The notes: generated by a model from the sequence alone, not told the origin. Numbered from the stretch's first letter, positions 26,373-34,963 are shown. The stretch: DNA of 64,000 bases from Rhodoferax sp. (GCF_030697375.1 NZ_JAUYQD010000035.1:62001-126000), one strand, 5' to 3'. Program-made: numbers and translations.

Positions 26373-27586
26373 TGCGAACCTTAGGCAGTGTCGCGTGGAG
26401 CTGTCTGCTGACTTTGTGGATGCCTTTGGCACTTGCCGCACCGCATAACTTACAGCCCTTGATCGACGCCACCCCCACAGGTGGCACCCTTCGCCTGGCA
26501 CCGGGTGTCTACCTGGGGCCAGCCACCATCAATCGCCCACTGACTCTAGAGGGTGACCCACAGGCCCTGATCCAAGGCGATGGTCACAGCACGGTGCTGA
26601 GTATCAAGGCCAACGCCGTAACGCTACGTGGCCTGCATGTACGGGGCAGTGGTGACTCTCAAGACCGCATCGACGCTGGGTTGGAGTTACAGGGTGATGG
26701 CCTTCGCATTGAGGACAACAAACTTGAAGACGTGTTGTTTGGTATTCATCTTAAAAGCGTGCGCCAATCTTTGGTCAAAGGCAACCGTGTCACAGGCAAA
26801 CCGCTGTCAACCGGTTTGCGTGGGGACGCGCTGCGGCTGTGGAACAGCAGCAACAACAGAGTCGAGAACAACCAATTCACACGCGGTCGCGACCTGACCC
26901 TCATCAACTCACCCAACAACCAATTGTTGCGTAACCAATTCACTGATGGCCGCTACGGGATGCACGTCATCTTCTCGCCCCACCTTCAAGCCGAGGGCAA
27001 CCGCCTAACCCACACGGGCACCGGTATTGTGGTGCTGTACTCCCACCATCTGACACTGCGACAAAACCACGTCGCCCATGCGATCGCCGACGGCGGTGCA
27101 GGCATTGTGATCCGCGAAAGCGATGACAGCTTGATTGAATACAACCAGGTCTTGCATTGCTCTGTCGGGTTGAAAGTCAGCACGGCAGTGGCCGGAGAAG
27201 GTCAATTGACGGTGCGCGGGAACCATTTTGCCCACAACATCATCGGTATGTTTTTCTATGGGGAGGCGGGTGGCTACTATTTCACCGATAACAGATTTGC
27301 CAATAACCTGACAACCGTAGCCATCAGCGCGCCGGGTGCGGGCAGCGCCAACCAGTGGATTGGCAACCAATGGGATGATTATCAGGGCTTTGATCGGGAC
27401 CATAACAAAATCGGCGACACACCGCACGAAATTCTGTTATACGCTGACCGCATCTGGATGGAAACACCTATGGCTGGATTTTTTCGCAATAGTCCGGCTT
27501 TTGAGCTGCTGGATTTTTTGGAACGACTGGCGCCTTTCAGCTCTCCACACCGTGTACTGCAAGACACACGACCACGGATGCAATAA
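26372..27586 (+). CDS. Second NosD-like beta-helix protein
   Basis: Predicted 404-residue exported protein (signal peptide about residues 1-22, cleavage near ALAA) of right-handed beta-helix repeats. It is a clear paralogue of the NosD at 17829-19205: both contain RGDALRLW or RGDGLRLW, WDDYxGFDR, GDTP, YADxIW and end in FELLDFLERLAPFSSP or LELLDFLERLAPFSSP. It lacks the extra N-terminal 50 residues of the first copy. I chose the ATG at 26372; a TTG one codon upstream is also in frame. It may act in NosZ maturation, perhaps with a different partner. Confidence 0.85.
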   Translation: MRTLGSVAWSCLLTLWMPLALAAPHNLQPLIDATPTGGTLRLAPGVYLGPATINRPLTLEGDPQALIQGDGHSTVLSIKANAVTLRGLHVRGSGDSQDRIDAGLELQGDGLRIEDNKLEDVLFGIHLKSVRQSLVKGNRVTGKPLSTGLRGDALRLWNSSNNRVENNQFTRGRDLTLINSPNNQLLRNQFTDGRYGMHVIFSPHLQAEGNRLTHTGTGIVVLYSHHLTLRQNHVAHAIADGGAGIVIRESDDSLIEYNQVLHCSVGLKVSTAVAGEGQLTVRGNHFAHNIIGMFFYGEAGGYYFTDNRFANNLTTVAISAPGAGSANQWIGNQWDDYQGFDRDHNKIGDTPHEILLYADRIWMETPMAGFFRNSPAFELLDFLERLAPFSSPHRVLQDTRPRMQ

Positions 27587-27606
27587 ACAATCCCCACCAA
27601 GGAATC

Positions 27607-27996
27607 ATGACCATGAAACACCGTACACGTTTTCTCATTGCTTTGGGAATGGGCCACGCTTTACTGGCTGCGGTCCATGCCCAAGCGGACGCTGGCCTAC
27701 AAGCCATCAGCGACTTGTCACAAATCAATGGCCAAGCGCTGGCCTGCCAGGATCTAACGGCTGCGCAGCGCGCCAAAGCGTTGATGCTGGCGCATGCGCC
27801 CAAAACCGCACGATTTGGCACCGTCTTCGATGAGGGCACAAAACAAAGCTATCTTGCGCAAACCCGTAGTGCCGTGGCTTGTCCAGAAAGCGCAGCCCTC
27901 TCGACTCGGCTTGACACTCTTGCCCAGCGGCTGCAAGCGACCCTCCCCCCGGTCATCACGCCAAATTCCTCGGCATCCTCGTCAGGTACCCAATAG
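27607..27996 (+). CDS. Hypothetical exported protein
   Basis: Predicted 129-residue protein with a signal peptide (residues 1-26, cleavage near VHAQ). The mature part is mostly helical, contains two cysteines (ACQDL and ACPES) about 44 residues apart, and ends in a Ser/Pro/Thr-rich tail. I do not recognise a family. It starts 20 bp after the second nosD-like gene and ends 2 bp before the Sco gene, so it is co-transcribed with copper-site assembly genes. ATG at 27613 is an alternative start. Confidence 0.7.
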   Translation: MTMKHRTRFLIALGMGHALLAAVHAQADAGLQAISDLSQINGQALACQDLTAAQRAKALMLAHAPKTARFGTVFDEGTKQSYLAQTRSAVACPESAALSTRLDTLAQRLQATLPPVITPNSSASSSGTQ

Positions 27997-27998
27997 CC

Positions 27999-28637
27999 AT
28001 GTGTATCCGAGTACAAAAACGCACGCTGGTGGCTCTGATCCTGCCCGTGCTGGCGACATTGGCAAGCCCAGCCATCTCACAAACGACTGCTGCTGCGGAC
28101 GTTGCGCTTGCAAATACCGACGAGCCGATCGAACAGGAACGTGCAGCACCACGTTATTTGCTGCTGGGCAGCCACGGCCGTGCAGTAACGTCTGAAGATT
28201 TTCGTGACCGCTTTCAACTTGTCGCTTTTGGATTTACCTCCTGTCCCGATGTTTGCCCGACCACCATGGTCGAGATGCAGCAGGTACTTGCTGCACTGGG
28301 ACCACGGGCCAAGCACCTGCAGCCCATATTCATCACGGTAGACCCCCAACGTGACACCACGGTGGTTCTTGCAGCCTATACCCGCAACTTTGACGAGCGA
28401 ATTTTGGGTTTGACCGGAAGTCCCGAATTGGTACGCTGGGCGGCCAACAACTTCAAGGTGCAATTTACCAAAGTACAAGAGCCCGGCGCCGGCGCCAACA
28501 TCTACACCATAGACCATTCGGCCGGCATGTTCCTGCTGGGTCCTGACGGTCAATTACTCAGCAAGATTGCTTACGGCACGGCTGTGAAAGACGTAGCCAC
28601 CCGCATAGAACACTGGCTGAAAGCGGACGGCAAATGA
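27999..28637 (+). CDS. SCO1/SenC-family copper chaperone
   Basis: Predicted 212-residue periplasmic protein with signal peptide (residues 1-28). The Cu ligands CPDVC (Cys82, Cys86) and distal His173 (IDHSAG) are all present. Sco proteins help assemble the CuA site of cytochrome oxidase and, in some bacteria, of NosZ. Position in the nos unit favours NosZ CuA. The stop overlaps the start of the flavoprotein gene (ATGA). Confidence 0.9.
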   Translation: MCIRVQKRTLVALILPVLATLASPAISQTTAAADVALANTDEPIEQERAAPRYLLLGSHGRAVTSEDFRDRFQLVAFGFTSCPDVCPTTMVEMQQVLAALGPRAKHLQPIFITVDPQRDTTVVLAAYTRNFDERILGLTGSPELVRWAANNFKVQFTKVQEPGAGANIYTIDHSAGMFLLGPDGQLLSKIAYGTAVKDVATRIEHWLKADGK

Positions 28638-29932
28638 AACGCCGAACACTCCTGGCATCGCTGGGAGGCGCCGGGCTGGCCTGGACCGCATTGGCCGCGG
28701 GCATTGACAGCGAACCCTCAACACTTCCCCGTGGAGCCTTGCGGGTGGTGGTGATTGGCGGCGGCTGGGCTGGGCTAAGTGCGGCACGCGAATTGCGCCG
28801 TAGCGCGCCCGAATTGGATGTCTTGGTGATTGACCGCACCCCCATGCTGCGCTCACTGCCATTGAGCAATCCCTGGCTGGTCGGCCGTACGCCGGAGCGA
28901 ATGCCACGGATCGATCTGGCGAAGTTAGCACACTCGCTGGGTTATCGCTTTGTGCCGGCCGAAGTATTGGCGATCGACCGAATTCAGCGACAAGTGCATA
29001 CAACGGAAGGGCATTTCGCCTATGACTGGTTGATCCTGGCCGCAGGCGTTGACTACGATTACGCCGCATGGTTTGGCGAAGATGCCCGTGCCACCAACCA
29101 AGCCCGGGAACACTTCCCTGCCGGTTTTTTAAGCAACGAATTGGACCTACTCAAGCGCAGACTTGACGGATTTCGCGGCGGTGATCTGGTGATGACCATA
29201 CCGCCCCCTCCCATTCGCTGCCCGCCTGCCCCCTACGAGCGCGCCTTACTGATTGCCTGGCTACTCAAGACACAACGTATTCCCGGCAAGCTGACGGTGA
29301 TTGATGCCGGTGGCGGTATATCCCGCTTCACACGGCTGTTTGCGGATCGCTACGCTGACCAGATTGTGTACAGGCCCCATACGAACCTTCGCTCAATTGA
29401 CCCCTTTGGGCGCAGGCTCAGCACCGAAGACGGTGAGATGCACTTTGACCACGCCATTTTGCTTCCGCCCATGCGTGCGAGCACCCTGGTAGAGCAAGCA
29501 GGACTGCTTGGCCTTAACACACAAGGAAAACCAAGCCGATGGGCGGGTGTTGACCCCGTTCACTTGCGCGCACTAGCCGATGACCGCGTGTATCTGGCTG
29601 GAGATTTGCTAGACGCTGTCTCCCCCCTCTTCGGCCACTACCCCAAAACGGCACACATCGCTACCCGACTTGGCTCCGCAGCAGCCCTGCAGATTTCAGC
29701 CCTCACCCGGGGCAACACACCGCTACAGATAGCTTTACCACACAGCATTTGCCATGTGTGGCTTGACGCGGACCCCGTCGAACAAATGCGGATGGAAGCA
29801 CAGTACCGTCTCCGTGGGGACGGACTCATCGTGCAGTCGGTGCGCCAGCATGACAATCCACAGCCACGCGACGAAGACCTGCAATGGGGGCTGGGCCTGT
29901 ACGCGGAGAGTTTAGGGGTGTCCGCGCAATAA
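28634..29932 (+). CDS. FAD-dependent oxidoreductase, sulfide dehydrogenase (FccB)-like
   Basis: Predicted 432-residue exported flavoprotein. The N-terminus carries a Tat-like KRRTLLAS motif; the FAD-binding GxGxxG is IGGGWAGLSAA (residues 41-51). It resembles the flavoprotein of flavocytochrome c sulfide dehydrogenase: IRCPPAPYERA keeps the first redox cysteine (Cys196). The position of the second cysteine (WCPVDP in FCSD) reads WAGVDP, with Ala304. Canonical disulfide-based sulfide oxidation therefore looks impaired. The last gene of the plus-strand run, it overlaps the sco gene. A role as electron-transfer partner for the nos cytochromes is speculative. Confidence 0.8.
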   Translation: MKRRTLLASLGGAGLAWTALAAGIDSEPSTLPRGALRVVVIGGGWAGLSAARELRRSAPELDVLVIDRTPMLRSLPLSNPWLVGRTPERMPRIDLAKLAHSLGYRFVPAEVLAIDRIQRQVHTTEGHFAYDWLILAAGVDYDYAAWFGEDARATNQAREHFPAGFLSNELDLLKRRLDGFRGGDLVMTIPPPPIRCPPAPYERALLIAWLLKTQRIPGKLTVIDAGGGISRFTRLFADRYADQIVYRPHTNLRSIDPFGRRLSTEDGEMHFDHAILLPPMRASTLVEQAGLLGLNTQGKPSRWAGVDPVHLRALADDRVYLAGDLLDAVSPLFGHYPKTAHIATRLGSAAALQISALTRGNTPLQIALPHSICHVWLDADPVEQMRMEAQYRLRGDGLIVQSVRQHDNPQPRDEDLQWGLGLYAESLGVSAQ

Positions 29933-29941
29933 GCCTACCGC

Positions 29942-30475
29942 TTAATGCCGGGCATAAACGCTGCTGCGACCATCCGGTCCAATCAACAGCGTGTTGAACG
30001 CTTCGCGCTTAATATCCCGCTCCTGACCCGTGTTATCCAGAATGGTACACGCCGTGTCGCACACCGGGTTGTAGCTTTCCCGCCCAGGCGCACCACCCGG
30101 CAGGCCTGGCACTGCCAGCCCCCGCGCCTTGGGCTTCTCCTTCAGCAAAAGCACGATGTCTTCAACTGGCACATGCCCTTCAATAAAGTAGCCGGCGACC
30201 CGCGCCGTGTGCACCGATTCGAGCTGGGACGGGACATTGAGCCAGCGCTTGATCCGCGGCATATCGCGCTGTAGTTTTTCTTCGATCGTGACCACAAACC
30301 CATATCGGCGCAAATAATCCGCCCAATCGATACAGGCAAGGCAGGGACTGGGTGCGTACACCACGATCTCTGGCAACACAGACGCATCGGCGGCCACCGA
30401 AAGTGGCGTAAACAAGCTGGTACCTACAAGTGTCCAGAGCAGCGCGAAAATTCGCAAAAACCGCTGGCACGGCAT
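29942..30475 (-). CDS. DUF411 family metal-binding protein
   Basis: Predicted 177-residue exported protein (signal peptide about residues 1-29). DUF411 features are the CLAC motif in SPCLACIDWADYLRRYGF, the block HTARVAGYFIEGHVP and VPGLPGGAPG. The family is usually found with copper resistance or copper enzyme genes and binds metal. Two further cysteines occur in PVCDTACT. I chose ATG at 30475, which overlaps the ankyrin gene stop as TAATG; a GTG two codons upstream is possible. It converges on the flavoprotein gene with 9 bp between stops. Confidence 0.85.
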   Translation of the reverse strand: MPCQRFLRIFALLWTLVGTSLFTPLSVAADASVLPEIVVYAPSPCLACIDWADYLRRYGFVVTIEEKLQRDMPRIKRWLNVPSQLESVHTARVAGYFIEGHVPVEDIVLLLKEKPKARGLAVPGLPGGAPGRESYNPVCDTACTILDNTGQERDIKREAFNTLLIGPDGRSSVYARH

Positions 30476-30984
30476 TAACACGCCCGCCCGGGTTTGCAGC
30501 CTTTGAGAATCCAGAGCGAGATTTCACCAGCCACCTCATCCGCACGGACCTTGCGCGCCAAGCTCAAGACGTCACGCCCTGCTTCGGTCTTCAAAAGAGG
30601 GTCCGCTCCGGCTTGCAGCAGCAATTTGGCATGGGCCGTGTGTATGGTAAAAGCGGCCATATGCAAAGGTGTGCGGCCTTCACTGTCTCGCGCATTAGGG
30701 TTAGCGCCTGCGGCCACCAGCACCTTGAGTGGCCCGGTGTCTGGATTCATCGCTGCAAAATGCAAGGGGGTCGATCCCAAGCTGGTGCGTGCGTCACGGT
30801 TTTGTGGTGCAGCCTTCAGCAGTTTCTCAAACTCTTGCTGTGTACCCATGCGTGCTGCGTCATGAATCGGCAACTCGTTTACATCCATAGTCGCGGGCTG
30901 TGAGAAAGCCCATGTCACCTGCAACGCCAACCATAAAGCCAGCCACACCCGAATGGATGGCCAGAAATGTATGTGAGGCTTCAT
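30475..30984 (-). CDS. Periplasmic ankyrin repeat protein
   Basis: Predicted 169-residue exported protein (signal peptide about residues 8-29) with three or four ankyrin repeats; clear ones are GSTPLHFAAM, GRTPLHMAAF and the loops AAGANPNARDS and QAGADPLLKTE. Ankyrin proteins bind other proteins, so a scaffold role for nearby periplasmic proteins is possible. It is coupled to the DUF411 gene (TAATG) and follows a diheme cytochrome gene on the same strand by 37 bp. Confidence 0.85.
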   Translation of the reverse strand: MKPHIHFWPSIRVWLALWLALQVTWAFSQPATMDVNELPIHDAARMGTQQEFEKLLKAAPQNRDARTSLGSTPLHFAAMNPDTGPLKVLVAAGANPNARDSEGRTPLHMAAFTIHTAHAKLLLQAGADPLLKTEAGRDVLSLARKVRADEVAGEISLWILKGCKPGRAC

Positions 30985-31021
30985 CGGCTGTGCTCCATCG
31001 GGAAAGATGTGATCGCGAAAA

Positions 31022-31675
31022 TCAAGGCTGAACCACCTGAATCAAAGTCAAATAGGCAAGCAAGTCCTGCAAATCCTGCTCTTTGAGTTGATTAAGAATA
31101 CCGCCCGTTTCCTCTTCATCGTGCGGCCGTTCACCACGAACAAAGGCATCCATTTGTTTCCGAAGGTAACTGCTGTATTGCCCCACCAATCTCGGGAATT
31201 TGCCACGCCCCATGCCATCGCGGGCATGGCAGGTGACGCATTCCTTTTGGAAAATCACGCGACCATTGTCAACGTTGCCGGGTGCACGCGGAATAATCAT
31301 CACCTTGTCCACAGCGGTCAAACGTGTCAAGGCATCGTCGCTGTCCTTGAACTCAGGCCACTGCGTAGGCAGTTCAATCGAGGCCAGATAGGCCGACACA
31401 TCCACGATGTCGGCATCGGACAGCTCTCGCTCCTGTGTGTAGGGAAACATCGGAAGGTTGACACGGGTACGCATTCGAAATGCCCGTAACTGGTCCATGA
31501 TGTGGGCTTGGTGCTGCCCCGCGATACGGGGGTATTCGCCACGCTTTCCGCCCTGCCCAAACTCGCCATGGCAACCTGCGCAGGTGCCATTGATTTCCTT
31601 TCCTCGCTCCAGGTTTTGGGTCTGGCCAGACTGGCACAAACCCAATAGCAGCAAAAGGACAAACAGTGCTTTCAT
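31022..31675 (-). CDS. Diheme cytochrome c (c4/FccA-like)
   Basis: Predicted 217-residue exported cytochrome with signal peptide (residues 1-19) and two heme sites, CAGCH and CVTCH. Each half has a (F/Y)PR-(I/L)-(A/V)GQ block, so the protein is a duplicated class I cytochrome like c4 and the 21-kDa FccA subunit. It resembles the diheme cytochrome at 16084-16830. First of a three-gene minus-strand unit with the ankyrin and DUF411 genes, facing the FccB-like flavoprotein. Confidence 0.85.
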   Translation of the reverse strand: MKALFVLLLLLGLCQSGQTQNLERGKEINGTCAGCHGEFGQGGKRGEYPRIAGQHQAHIMDQLRAFRMRTRVNLPMFPYTQERELSDADIVDVSAYLASIELPTQWPEFKDSDDALTRLTAVDKVMIIPRAPGNVDNGRVIFQKECVTCHARDGMGRGKFPRLVGQYSSYLRKQMDAFVRGERPHDEEETGGILNQLKEQDLQDLLAYLTLIQVVQP

Positions 31676-31778
31676 GGTGACTCACAAATAACATAGCCCA
31701 AACACAGGGCCCAAGCGGCAATATGCCGCGCTTTCCCCGCAAGAGAATGGGTGGGATACACGCCTCAGGCAGGCGTCT

Positions 31779-32183
31779 CTAGCCGAGCATCACCGGTTGC
31801 CCCTGGCGATCAAATGGAATATACGTTCCCAGCGTTCCCGCCTTAATCGCTTCGACCATTCGTTGCAAAGGCTTTTCGGCGGCCTCACTGCTGGGTGCAA
31901 CCCCGGCGCTACCGGACATTGCTGCGGCAAAAACGATGCTCCATTCTTGTCCAAACTGGCTGGATTCCCGTACCAAGTCTGCAAAGCTGGGCAATTCTTC
32001 GGGGGTTTTGTCGACACACATGAGTGGGACCAGCGCACCGCCCTGCCCGGCCTGAAAACGCTCGCGTTGGGCCGCCGTACTGTCGGCAGGTAGTTCTGCC
32101 CCTGCAAATACAAAAAGCAAACGCTGTGGCTCTTCTTGCTGCCTTGCTGCCATCAGCAAATCATCGAAACTGGAAATATTCAT
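31779..32183 (-). CDS. Conserved small protein of unknown function
   Basis: Predicted 134-residue soluble protein with no signal peptide. Distinct blocks are RLLFVFAGAELP, ALVPLMCVDKTPEEL, PLQRMVEAIKAG and a C-terminal FDRQGQPV. I recall similar proteins in Comamonadaceae labelled as ribonucleotide reductase alpha subunit, which nothing in this sequence supports; the label may have come from being near nrdJ. The ATG at 32183 fits better than the upstream one. It lies 23 bp after the diguanylate cyclase gene, same strand. A short exact inverted repeat (31760-31776) follows the stop. Confidence 0.7.
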   Translation of the reverse strand: MNISSFDDLLMAARQQEEPQRLLFVFAGAELPADSTAAQRERFQAGQGGALVPLMCVDKTPEELPSFADLVRESSQFGQEWSIVFAAAMSGSAGVAPSSEAAEKPLQRMVEAIKAGTLGTYIPFDRQGQPVMLG

Positions 32184-32206
32184 GGTTAGATTTCTATCGA
32201 AAAAAC

Positions 32207-33247
32207 TCAAAAAAGGTCAACATCCATCGCTTCAGAGGCCTGCTCCACCAGTTCACCTGCCAGCACCAGTTCTTGGAAACTGCACACCTGGTTGCGGCCA
32301 TGCTCTTTTGCATAATAAACAGCCTTGTCGGCGCGACCAAATGCACCACCCGGGGTATCGTTTTCCCTCAACACAGAAAAACCGATACTGATGGTGATGG
32401 TTCCTACTTGGGGGAAAACATGCGCTTGCACACTGCTACGCAAACGCTCCAAAGCGTTTTTTGCATCTCCCGCGTTATCGCACCGCATCAAAATAACAAA
32501 CTCTTCTCCGCCAAAACGGTACAACTGGTCATGAAAGCGGAAATTACTCCTCATGAGCCGCGCCATCAGCAACAGCACCTCGTCTCCAATCAGGTGACCA
32601 AAGTTGTCATTGACCCGTTTGAAATGGTCAATATCAAGCATGGCAAGCCAGTAACTGCCGTTCGGTCCCGCCATGCGACGATCAGGATGCTCCTCATCCG
32701 CCACAAAAGTATCTTGCTCCGCCGTAGCCTTAAAAAAGGCGCCATCAAAGGTCTTGCGGTTGAGCAATTCTGTCAGTGCATCCTTTTCTCCATAGTCCAA
32801 AAGACCATGAAGGTTTTGATAGGTTAAAACTATGCCCTCTATGACCGCTTCTGTCTGCGCCGAAATAGCAAGTTTTGATTCGATTTCCAATATAGCCCAC
32901 ACACCCTGACCACCACCAATGGGAAATATCGTTGTATGGGGGCCACTCCCCACATGAACGACCTTGCCACGTTCATAGGCCTCTTGTCGCCCAGGAAAAT
33001 CGACCAACTTGGGAAGCGCATCCCAATTCGTCCAAGCTGCGTCACGCAAAGGCTGGGTATGCTGCGCATCCAGGCGCGCCCGCGTCAAGCAACGCCGGTC
33101 TTCACCGTCGCCCACGACCCGCACAAGCCAAGTGGAATCAACGCTGTCTGAAGCGCAATCCGCAACCAGGCGGATAAACGCAAAATCCAGTTCATCGCGG
33201 TCACGCAGACCACTCATACGAGCCAGACCATCGACAAGCTTTTTCAT
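32207..33247 (-). CDS. GGDEF diguanylate cyclase
   Basis: Predicted 346-residue cytoplasmic protein. Residues 1-150 look like a GAF-type sensor domain. The GGDEF domain follows (about residues 160-330), with active site FGGEEF and the inhibitory I-site RFHD exactly five residues before it. It should make c-di-GMP. By location next to nnrS and the denitrification genes it may sense a respiratory signal, but no ligand can be predicted. Confidence 0.88.
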   Translation of the reverse strand: MKKLVDGLARMSGLRDRDELDFAFIRLVADCASDSVDSTWLVRVVGDGEDRRCLTRARLDAQHTQPLRDAAWTNWDALPKLVDFPGRQEAYERGKVVHVGSGPHTTIFPIGGGQGVWAILEIESKLAISAQTEAVIEGIVLTYQNLHGLLDYGEKDALTELLNRKTFDGAFFKATAEQDTFVADEEHPDRRMAGPNGSYWLAMLDIDHFKRVNDNFGHLIGDEVLLLMARLMRSNFRFHDQLYRFGGEEFVILMRCDNAGDAKNALERLRSSVQAHVFPQVGTITISIGFSVLRENDTPGGAFGRADKAVYYAKEHGRNQVCSFQELVLAGELVEQASEAMDVDLF

Positions 33248-33442
33248 CGTTGCAGTTTACCCGCAGTAGGCCCAAAAATTCAACCATTCGCCATCGCCCC
33301 GCGCCTTGGCCCCCCGCCCATGCGTCCAATACTGGGTTTACCCCTACACACCTGGGCGCGTTTTGTTGCGACGCATCCAGAGAGAGGTTGAAAGCCATGC
33401 ACCAGCAGACTTTCGTCGCTGTCAACCGGTTAACCTTGCGCC

Positions 33443-34756
33443 ATGGCACTCAAACCTCTGAACCCTCCACCCCACCAAGGCAGCTTGAAAGCTGCGCAAA
33501 CTCGCCCGCCAATGGACACCACCTGGCGACCGAAGTGGCTCCTGGCGGCCCCCCACCGTTTGGCTTTTTTTGCAGGTTCCGTGATGCTGGGAATGAGCGC
33601 CATTTGGTGGTGCACCATGTTGTTTGCACGCCACCTGGGTGTGGCAGTTCCGTGGATGCTGGCTCCTGCTACCGCACATGCCCTGTTGATGACCTTGGGG
33701 TTCATGCCCTTGTTTTTTGCCGGGTTTTTGTTCACGGCCGGCCCCAAATGGCTGGCCATGCCCGCAGTTTCTGCCACCAAATTGCTGCGCTATATAACGG
33801 CCACGCTGATCGGCTGGGCCCTATGTATCGTGGGCTTTCATGTTTCGGCAACTCTAGTTGGCCTGGGTATGGTTCTGGTCGCCTTGGCTTGGTCCTCGGT
33901 AACCCTTCAATTTGCCACCCTTTGGTACACAAGCCAAGCCGAAGACAAAATTCACGCCACCGTAGTCGTCGTAGCCAGCACGGCTGGCGCAATTGCCATG
34001 TGGGTTGCCGTGGGCGGTTTGGCCCTGGGTGAACCAATCCTGGTGCATACCGCAACCCAGGGGGCACTTTGGATGTTTGTGGCCACGGTCTTCGCTGCCG
34101 TGTCCCACCGCATGATTCCCTTCTTCAGCGCCAGCGCCGTTCCCGTCCTGGACGCTTGGCGACCGCTTTGGCTGCTGTGGTGCATGGTGGGTGTGCTCTG
34201 GTTCGAAGGTGTCATGGCCTGCGTGGAATTTTGGCTACGGCCGGACTCCGTAGGCTTGCGTTGGCTACAAATCACCGTCGAAACGCCCGCAGCCATCCTG
34301 ATGCTGTGGCTTGCCGTACGGTGGGGGCTGGTCCAAAGCCTCAAGATACGTTTGTTGGCCATGCTGCATGGCGGTTTCCTCTGGCTGGGTATTGCGCTGG
34401 CACTGCAGGCGGTCTCGCATGCCTTGATGGCCTTGAGCCAAAACCAGACCTCTTTGGGTCTCGCCCCCTTGCACGCCATGACCATGGGATACCTCGGCGC
34501 CACCATGTTCGCCATGGCGTCTCGCGTCAGCAGCGGCCACAGCGGGCGGCCGGTTGCCGCAGACAACGCAGCTTGGGGTCTGTATTGGACACTCCAGTTG
34601 GCAGTGCTGCTGCGGGTACTGTCCGCCCTGTGGTCAGACGCCTTTTCCATCCTCCTGCTCACGGCCATTGCCGCGTGGACGGTCGCTGGCTGCGGCTGGG
34701 CCTGGCGCTATGGCAACTGGTTTGGCCGACCGCGGTTGGATGGACGTGAAGGCTGA
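33443..34756 (+). CDS. nnrS: NnrS family membrane protein
   Basis: Predicted 437-residue membrane protein with about twelve helices and conserved histidines, including SHRMIPFF, typical of NnrS, a heme- and copper-containing protein that protects cells from nitrosative stress in denitrifiers. The ATG at 33443 is taken as start; the ATG at 33512 (MDTTWRPK) would remove a hydrophilic 23-residue lead. An imperfect palindrome, GTCAACCGGTTAAC (33421-33434), lies just before the start. Confidence 0.9.
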   Translation: MALKPLNPPPHQGSLKAAQTRPPMDTTWRPKWLLAAPHRLAFFAGSVMLGMSAIWWCTMLFARHLGVAVPWMLAPATAHALLMTLGFMPLFFAGFLFTAGPKWLAMPAVSATKLLRYITATLIGWALCIVGFHVSATLVGLGMVLVALAWSSVTLQFATLWYTSQAEDKIHATVVVVASTAGAIAMWVAVGGLALGEPILVHTATQGALWMFVATVFAAVSHRMIPFFSASAVPVLDAWRPLWLLWCMVGVLWFEGVMACVEFWLRPDSVGLRWLQITVETPAAILMLWLAVRWGLVQSLKIRLLAMLHGGFLWLGIALALQAVSHALMALSQNQTSLGLAPLHAMTMGYLGATMFAMASRVSSGHSGRPVAADNAAWGLYWTLQLAVLLRVLSALWSDAFSILLLTAIAAWTVAGCGWAWRYGNWFGRPRLDGREG

Positions 34757-34907
34757 AGGTCCGCTTGCTGCACTACAATGGCGGCCCCGTTGATCCCTTG
34801 TTCTGCCATCAAAATCCCTTGCGGGGACAGATCGCTGCATAAACTGGCCGAAGCCGCTCCTACCCGGTTTGCACCATTGGGCTTACTCCAAACCAACACT
34901 TCCCATC

Positions 34908-34963
34908 GATAGGTAAACCCTATCTCAAGATTGCCGGAAGGTTGAGTGAGGTCAAGAGATAGG
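34908..34963 (+). promoter_or_regulatory. Mutually exclusive hairpins in the nrdJ leader
   Basis: GATAGG (34908-34913) can pair with CCTATC (34919-34924). The same strand, extended as CCTATCTC (34919-34926), can instead pair with GAGATAGG (34956-34963) over an exact 8 bp. Only one pairing can form at a time, like the switching helices of attenuators and riboswitches. No cobalamin riboswitch box was found. The structure may also be a DNA operator with three half-sites. Confidence 0.4.
34942..34955. promoter_or_regulatory. FNR/DNR-like box upstream of nrdJ
   Basis: TTGAG-TGAG-GTCAA differs from TTGAY-N4-RTCAA at one base. It is 68 bp before the nrdJ start and inside the loop of the larger hairpin at 34919-34963. 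Class II reductase genes are reported to be activated by Anr/Dnr in Pseudomonas aeruginosa, so the site is plausible. Confidence 0.45.
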
